Assembly (NCBI RefSeq): GCF_032854445.1
Contig: NC_088306.1
Coordinates: forward strand, 8,518,193-8,582,192
Direction: 5' to 3'
Source: Liolophura sinensis
Taxonomy: Eukaryota > Mollusca > Polyplacophora > Chitonida > Chitonidae
DNA: 64,000 bases
The notes beneath the pieces are model-generated. The model saw nothing but the letters and a program-made list of their open reading frames with translations, was not told the origin of the DNA and made no database searches. Below, one piece after another: positions 57,943-64,000 of this stretch (positions are counted from its first letter, which is position 1; each line of letters starts with the position of its first letter). Position numbers and translations under genes: made by a program.

Positions 57943-60900
57943 CTGAAACAAGACAAAATACAAATTCCATTACATCACAATCCACCACAACAAAGTTGCA
58001 CATTAACACGAATTGTAATCCCGTTAAATCATTGCCGCGATGCTTAGGCAACGCCAACTTTTTTTTTGGTTTTACAAGCAGGCCGATACTATTTATTTAT
58101 TTGTCTAATTCATGTTTAAGGCGGTGCTCATAAATACGAGCTAACACTAAAACAATCCAAAAAACTGTATGAAATAAAACTTAACATAAAAACTTTTTAC
58201 TTAGTCTCGACTTGATGTTTCTTTGATTTTCCAGTTTTTCACGGCTTTCTGATCATGTAAATAATGTTTTGACCAGACAAATACAGACAAACTGCTGGGA
58301 TAGTCCACATTTTCCCTAAATTTGATCATTTTCAAGTCTTCTTTGAAGTTTTACACCTTCCTCCGACAATGAAAAAAAAGATTCATTCCTCGGTTAAAAC
58401 AACAATTTACAATGGTGTGGCCTTACAAGGTAGCCGGACGAATCTAGAACACTGTTCTACTACCATAATATAGTAGTTTGCCTAGAGCTATGCTTGGGAT
58501 TTAATGCCATTTTCAATAGTACTTCCAATGGTAATAACACAATAATGTATCCTCACAATCTTACAGCTGATGAAAATCACATTATACCGCAACTAACACG
58601 TTTAAGCAACAGTTACACCTACTTACGATGACTTAAAAAAGACTACCCTCAAGCAAAAAAATCTTGTGTAATCGTTGAAAATAGTGGATTGATCGCACAA
58701 TAAGGTAGTGAAGCGCTATTTACAAGGAGGGTTGCCATTGGGAGGTAGTCAGAATACCAACAAGAAAGGTAAAGTGCAATCAACTGTGATCTACATGTAC
58801 GCAAAATGATTGAGGCCATGTCTTCCGTATTTACATCAACAATGCTGACACATGTAGTTAATTATTAAAATGAAATGAAGGCGTATGAAAAATGCAAGCA
58901 TGTTACTCAAGTATCTAAAGAAGTGAAACTTCCTGCTTATCTCTAATTATCATTATGAATGCTTCACTGGTGAACTGACCATTTGAGCCGCTTCATCGAG
59001 ATTGTCACAGGCTAAAATCTTGAGGTTATCACTCGCTGCTATCAAGGCTTTAGCATCGTCAACTCTTGTACCTGAAGAAAAGATAGTACGTTTATGACAC
59101 ATGGAGCAAATTCTCCAATTCAATGCAAATATGATTTGGACGTGAAAAGAAACCAAAAGTTGAAGTATATGGTACATGTATTAAAGTGGTACAAATTCTC
59201 TGATTCACTGAAACACAGATCTGGACAAAACAAAACAGAATATCAAGTTTACGTTAAGAGCAAAGACAATACTATCGAAAAGTATAAGTCAGATATATAT
59301 GAGACCATTAAATACTGTCTAAAAAAATAGATTGTTTTTCTTTTTTTTCAGAACATTAGTCTAATTAAAAGCAAATTTGAAACTTCAAATTATATAGTGG
59401 CCTGTTCCAACCATATTCAGATAATGAACCAGTGAAGTTACATCAATTTTTGGCCACCGGACACCCCTTGAAATGAACCATATCAAGCCAAAAATATTGC
59501 TGATCAATGAGTACAACCTTATATTTTAAATATACATAATTAATCTGTGTACGTACTGTTAATTCCATACTCAAGAAATTTCATTAATGTTTGTATATTT
59601 ACTTATCTGATTGGCGTTTCACGCCATACTCAAGAATATTTCACTTATACGACAACAGCCAGCATTATGGTGACAGGAAACCCGGGCAGAGCCCAGGAGA
59701 AACCCACGACCATCTGCAGGTAGCTGGCAGACCTTCCCACGTACGACCTGAGAGGAAGCCAGCATGAGCTGGACTTGAACTCACAGCGAGCATGCTAGCC
59801 AAATGAGCCACGGATGCCCCCAAATTTCATTTATAAGACGGAGCTTAGAATTATTATGAGTGGAAACCGGGGGATCTCCAGGCTGCTGGCAGACCTTCCC
59901 ACAATTAGGGGTCAGTCACATCTGTACTACATATACCTTGTAATCTGACAACAATGGGTATCTTGAGGTGAGTTTATCTGCCGCAGCCACAATTCCCTGA
60001 GCTATCACATCACATCGCATAATGCCACCGAAAATATTCACTAAAATTGCATGTACCTGAAAGACAAGGTTTAGAAATACCTGACATTTATAGAATCAGG
60101 GATTTGCATAAATGGAAACTTACAATGGAAGCCTTGCTACTAAAAGGCTAGCTAGTGGGATATACACGGCTGCAAAACCTCAGCTCAATATGTAAAGTAC
60201 ATATACTAATTATTACAACATTTACCACAGAAAAAGTGACGTTGGGGACCGCCATTTTGCAATTTACAGTACTGAATTAACACACATGCAGGGCATCAAT
60301 GAAGATAAATTCTCCCTGGTTCTTGTACTTTATGTGTATGCAAAACCAATGCTCCAACCCGTTCAGTATTTTTTTCAGATACCACCTTTAACATTTATCT
60401 GAAAACTGATTCTAATACATGCACACAAAACCAATGCTCAACCTGTTCAGTATTTTTTTTCAGATACCACCCTTAACATTTATCTCAAAACTGATTCTAA
60501 TACATGCACACAAAACCAATGCTCAACATGTTCAGTATTTTTTTTCAGATACCACCCTTAACATTTATCTCAAAACTGATTCTAATACACGCACACAAAA
60601 CTAAAGCTCAATACATTCAGTATTTTTTCAGATACCACCCTTAACATTTTATCTCAAAACTGATTCTAATACATGCACACAAAACCAATGCTCAACATGT
60701 TCAGTATTTTTTTCAGATACCACCCTTAACTTTTATCTCAAAACTGATTCTAAATAAATGCACACAAAACCAATGCTCAACCCGTTCAGTATTTTTTTTC
60801 AGATACCACCCTTAACATTTATCTCAAAACTGATTCTAATACATGCACACAAAACCAATGCTCAACCCGTTCAGTATTTTTTCAGATACCACCCTTAACA

Positions 60901-63900
60901 TTTATCTCAAAACTGATTCTAATAAATGCACACAAAACCAATGCTCAACATGTTCAGTATTTTTTTCAGATACCACCCTTAACTTTTATCTCAAAACTGA
61001 TTCTAATAAATGCACACAAAACCAATGCTCAACCCGTTCAGTATTTTTTTCAGATACCACCCTTAACATTTATCTCAAAACTGATTCTAATAAATGCACA
61101 CAAAACCAATGCTCAACACGTCCAGTATTTTTTTCAGATACCACCCTTAACTTTTATCTCAAAACTGATTCTAATAAATGCACACAAAACCAATGCTCAA
61201 CATGTTCAGTATTTTTTTCAGATACCACCCTTAACTTTTATCTCAAAACTGATTCTAATACATGCACACAAAACCAATGCTCAACACGTTCAGTATTTTT
61301 TTCAGATACCATCCTTAACATTTATCTCAAAACTGATTCTAATAAATGCACACAAAACTAAAGCTCAATACATTCAGTATTTTTTCAGATACCACCCTTA
61401 ACTTTTATCTCAAAACTTTTCCAATACTTGAACACAAAAGGCTGTGTAGCAATTTTTGTAATCTACAGTAAATATTATGAGCACACCCACTGTGTTTACT
61501 GAGATTTACATGCACACAAAACCAAAGTTCAATATGTGCAGATTTTTAAAAATACCACCCTTAAAAACTACCTCAACATTGCTTCTCAGCTGTTATTGAA
61601 TGATGATGCCAACGTTTGAGTATGACATACAAAATGTCTGCACACAAATAAATGTCTGATCTATGCTGGATGCCTATAAGCGCACAATTTACTTTAACCA
61701 GGATCATAGAAAGTGAAGAAAATTTCAACTTTAAACAATCCAGAAGCTAAACAAGCAAGAGCAGAACCTGACTAGAACCCCTGACTAGAGCCCCCCTTTA
61801 AGCCCTACTAACTAGCCACTGGTCATCCCGATCAACAGACGTGTTCTATGAACCTGTTCTCTAGCAACCTCCCTCTGCCCGTTCCTGTCTTTATCAAACC
61901 AGCCACTCACATTTTTGTCTGATGTGATCAGCCTGAATGCCTCGGTGACCTGATCGGCTGTAGCTCCGCCTCCCACATCCAGAAAGTTGGCAGGAGACCC
62001 GCCGTGGAGTTTGATTATGTCCATCGTGGCCATAGCCAGGCCAGCACCATTAACTGAAAACACATCAGCGTATCAACAGATCAATCAGCTTCCATATAAG
62101 AATTTACCCTGTACATGAGGTTTTAAGTAAACTAGTTTTTGCACTTCATTTCCTGGCATTCTGCATCAAGCAAATATTTATTTTATTGGTGTTTTACGCT
62201 GTACTCAGGAATATTTCACTTATACGACGGCCGCCAGCATTATGGTGGGAGGAAACAGGACAGAGCCCGCAGGAAACCCACGACCATCCATAGGTTTCTT
62301 GCAGACTTTCCCACGTACGGACGGAGAGGAAGCCAGCATGAGCTGAATATTTCACTTATACGATGTTCTGCTTACCCAGACAGCCAATGCTGCCGTCCAG
62401 TTCAATGTAGTTAAGATTTTCCTCACCCTGTAATTACCCAGACAGACAATGCTCCCAGCCTGATGTAGTTGGGATTTGCCTCACCCTGTACTTACCTAGA
62501 CAGCCAATTCTCCCAGCCTGATGTAGTTGAGATTTGCCTCACCCTGTACTGCCGTCCATCTCGATGTAGTTGAGATTTTCCTATAGTTCTGCTTGCCCAG
62601 ACAGCCAATGCTCCCAGCTTGATGTAGTTGAGGACTGCCTAACCCTGTACTTACCCAGACAGCCAATACTGCCGTCCAGCTCGATGTAGTTGAGATTTTC
62701 CTATAGCTCTGCTTGCCCAGACAGCCAATGCTCCCAGCTTGATGTAGTTGAGAACTGCCTAACCCTGTACTTACCCAGACAGCCAATACTGCCGTCCAGC
62801 TCGATGTAGTTGAGATTTTCCTATAGCTCTGCTTGCCTAGACAGCCAATGCTCCCAGCTTGATGTAGTTGAGAACTGCCTAACCCTGTACTTACCCAGAC
62901 AGCCAATGCTGCCGTCCAGCCCGATGTAGTTGAGGTTTGCCTCAGCAGCTTGCTTATCTCTGGGGTCTTCCTGTGACCAGTCCTGAAGACTGAAGATTGC
63001 TTTCTGACGGAAAGCTGCATTGTCATCAAAGTTGATCTTACAATCCATGCAGTGAACTGTCAAATAAACAAAAATTCAAGAGCACGCTGAGTAACAGAAA
63101 GGGCTGACACCCACAAAAAAGTTTTTCTTTTACAATACAACATACTTCACTTTACAGTTAGACATACTTGACCTTTAATAAGATACTCAAAAAATCACTT
63201 AAAGGTTCCCTAAAGCACAATGATTAACATTTAACCTGAACAACCTTCAAAATACACCCCAACTTTCACATTTTAAAAACATGTTAAAACTTAAACACAT
63301 GGTCTCCCCATTTTAACTACTAACCACGTCACTTTGACCCGCTACATACATGTGTACAAGTGTAGATGTATGTTTAATTATTTGATCCTTCCTTAACAAC
63401 ATAGTAAAGAATTTTCCTCTTACACTGATAAACAAATACATGTTTGTACACCATATTGGTAACAGACCAGTCGTCTCCAATGTACAAGTATGTAAGATTG
63501 TACAAGATGCAACATACCAGCGTGGTTGAGTTCTGCGTCGTTTCCTCCCACCACAATCCTAGCCGCCGTCATATCAGTGAAATATTCTTGAGTACAGCGT
63601 AAAACACCAATCAAATAAATAAATAAACGAGCGTGGTAGAACACTTAGTGTCACCGAGGCCCCACAAGAGAGAGCAGAGGAAACTAGATAAACAAAAATT
63701 TCATGGTTTCAATATAATTACATGTAAACTATGGTATTAACATTTCTTCCATGCCTAAGTTGGACATTTGCCTGAGTCTGATACTTCAGTTGACTTTGAA
63801 AGTGTGTTTTGAGGTTTGTTAAGAAAGTAGGGTGATATCCTACTGACACATCTGAAAAAAACAAATGTAAGTTTCTTACCTCTTCCTGAAGAGTCCTCAG

Positions 63901-63976
63901 CTATGGGGTTTATCTCTATCAGTGTTGCATCAAACTTGGTAAACACGTTGTAAAGTCTGATCATGTAATCAGCAGC
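57868..63976 (-). CDS. SUCLA2: Succinyl-CoA ligase [ADP-forming] beta subunit, 3' half of gene
   Basis: Mitochondrial matrix enzyme of the TCA cycle: with the alpha subunit (SUCLG1) it converts succinyl-CoA, ADP and phosphate to succinate, CoA and ATP. Six exons in transcript order: 63880-63976, 62895-63056, 61911-62053, 59937-60056, 58980-59071, 57868-57942; the 5' exons are beyond the window. The parsed part is about 229 residues, the C-terminal half of a ~460-residue protein. Landmarks: [124 protein letters not shown] and [12 protein letters not shown] favour the ADP-specific over the GTP-specific (SUCLG2) form. The exon at 59937-60056 is one base short of the required phase. An array made from an exon end follows exon 62895-63056. 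Confidence 0.93.
58980..59071 (-). CDS. SUCLA2: SUCLA2 penultimate exon
   Basis: Acceptor TTTTCTTCAG, phase 1 in and phase 0 out. [20 protein letters not shown] through EAAQM. The donor GTCAGT is weak but gives exact continuity with the last exon. Confidence 0.9.
59586..59821 (-). mobile_element. MetaSINE-like SINE in SUCLA2 intron, with target-site duplication
   Basis: AAATTTCATT at 59576-59585 and 59822-59831. Same orientation as the gene. Confidence 0.9.
59832..59905 (-). mobile_element. MetaSINE-like body fragment
   Basis: TTATTATGAGTGGAAACCGG and CTGCTGGCAGACCTTCCCAC: a short, internally deleted older copy beside the intact one. Confidence 0.55.
59937..60056 (-). CDS. SUCLA2: SUCLA2 exon with one-base frameshift
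   Basis: Starts after TTTCAG with [20 protein letters not shown] in frame. After [10 protein letters not shown] the expected [10 protein letters not shown] is found one base out of frame, near 59965-59970 (ACCTC where ACNCTC is needed). The flanking exons require 121 bases here and 120 are present. Confidence 0.85.
60340..61420. repeat. About 83-bp tandem repeat, about 13 copies, SUCLA2 intron
   Basis: Unit: AACATTTATCTCAAAACTGA, TTCTAATACATGCACACAAA, ACCAATGCTCAACATGTTCA, GTATTTTTTTCAGATACCAC. Variation is mainly in the T-run and CATG/CCCG. The 172-codon open frame over it is a repeat artefact. Confidence 0.95.
61911..62053 (-). CDS. SUCLA2: SUCLA2 exon
   Basis: Acceptor TGTTTTCAG, donor [24 protein letters not shown] through [10 protein letters not shown]; CoA-ligase domain. 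Confidence 0.94.
62176..62345 (-). mobile_element. MetaSINE-like SINE in SUCLA2 intron, 5'-truncated
   Basis: TTTTACGCTGTACTCAGGAA, GCCGCCAGCATTATGGTGGG, GGAAGCCAGCATGAGCTG. Confidence 0.88.
62366..62894 (-). repeat. Exon-derived minisatellite carrying repeated splice donors, SUCLA2 intron
   Basis: About nine or ten copies of a ~60-bp unit, arranged in ~120-bp pairs. Minus-strand units read CTACATCGAGCTGGACGGCA, GTATTGGCTGTCTGGGTAAG, TAC: the last 12 codons of the upstream exon ([14 protein letters not shown]) plus its GTAAGTAC donor. Confidence 0.93.
62895..63056 (-). CDS. SUCLA2: SUCLA2 exon
   Basis: Acceptor TATTTGACAG, donor GTAAGTAC, phase 1 at both ends. [20 protein letters not shown] through GLDGSIGCL. 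Confidence 0.94.
63521..63628 (+). mobile_element. MetaSINE-like SINE, 5'-truncated, in SUCLA2 intron
   Basis: GTCGTTTCCTCCCACCACAA, GTGAAATATTCTTGAGTACA, then an (AAAT)n tail. Antisense to the gene. Confidence 0.85.
63880..63976 (-). CDS. SUCLA2: SUCLA2 exon (most 5' one in window)
   Basis: Acceptor TTTCTGTGACAG, donor [26 protein letters not shown] then [12 protein letters not shown], end of the ATP-grasp part. Confidence 0.93.
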
Positions 63977-64000
63977 CTGTCACAGAAAGTAAAGTACAAC

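Noticed and set aside
60843-61361. 172-codon repetitive open frame
   Set aside because: Product of the 83-bp intronic array, antisense to SUCLA2.
62496-63029. 177-codon minus-strand repeat protein
   Set aside because: Translation of the exon-derived minisatellite in a frame different from SUCLA2.

Overview
This is eukaryotic nuclear DNA from a metazoan, most likely a marine lophotrochozoan and probably a mollusc. It is AT-rich and gene-poor, with small exons joined by GT-AG introns. It carries many copies of a tRNA-headed SINE whose body resembles the MetaSINE type, plus a second SINE family, foldback and MITE elements, and several minisatellites. No prokaryotic features or CRISPR arrays are present.

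Layout. 1-4.1 kb: nothing recognised. 4.57-5.63 kb (minus): large exon of a divergent class A GPCR. 6.1-6.5 kb: Tc1-like transposase remnant. 7.4-16.3 kb: repeat-rich stretch with two long-inverted-repeat elements, three related TA-flanked MITEs and SINEs. 18.0-26.0 kb (plus): complete five-exon thymidylate kinase gene (DTYMK copy 1). 31.6-42.2 kb: intervening block flanked by GTCGCC-motif clusters. It holds an intact-ended 1.84 kb TIR transposon with a DUF7869-like ORF, overlapped by a candidate small multi-exon gene. 42.7-52.6 kb (plus): second DTYMK gene, a paralogue with the same exon structure. Its intron 3 holds a BEL/Pao retroelement fragment. 57.9-64.0 kb (minus): 3' half of SUCLA2, the ADP-forming succinyl-CoA ligase beta subunit, running off the right edge.

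The two DTYMK genes lie in direct segmental duplicates (about 18.07-28.19 and 42.71-55.30 kb). Comparing them dates events: several SINEs sit in only one copy, with matching empty sites in the other, and different minisatellites have expanded in each. Copy 2 has changed residues at conserved nucleotide-site positions.

A recurring theme is tandem arrays grown from coding sequence: a 44-bp array from BEL/Pao integrase code, and an array made from the SUCLA2 exon end with its splice donor. SUCLA2 also has a one-base frameshift in an otherwise intact exon. DTYMK (dTMP to dTDP) and SUCLA2 (TCA cycle; the human protein is also linked to mitochondrial nucleotide supply) are neighbours but not an operon; any functional link is inference.
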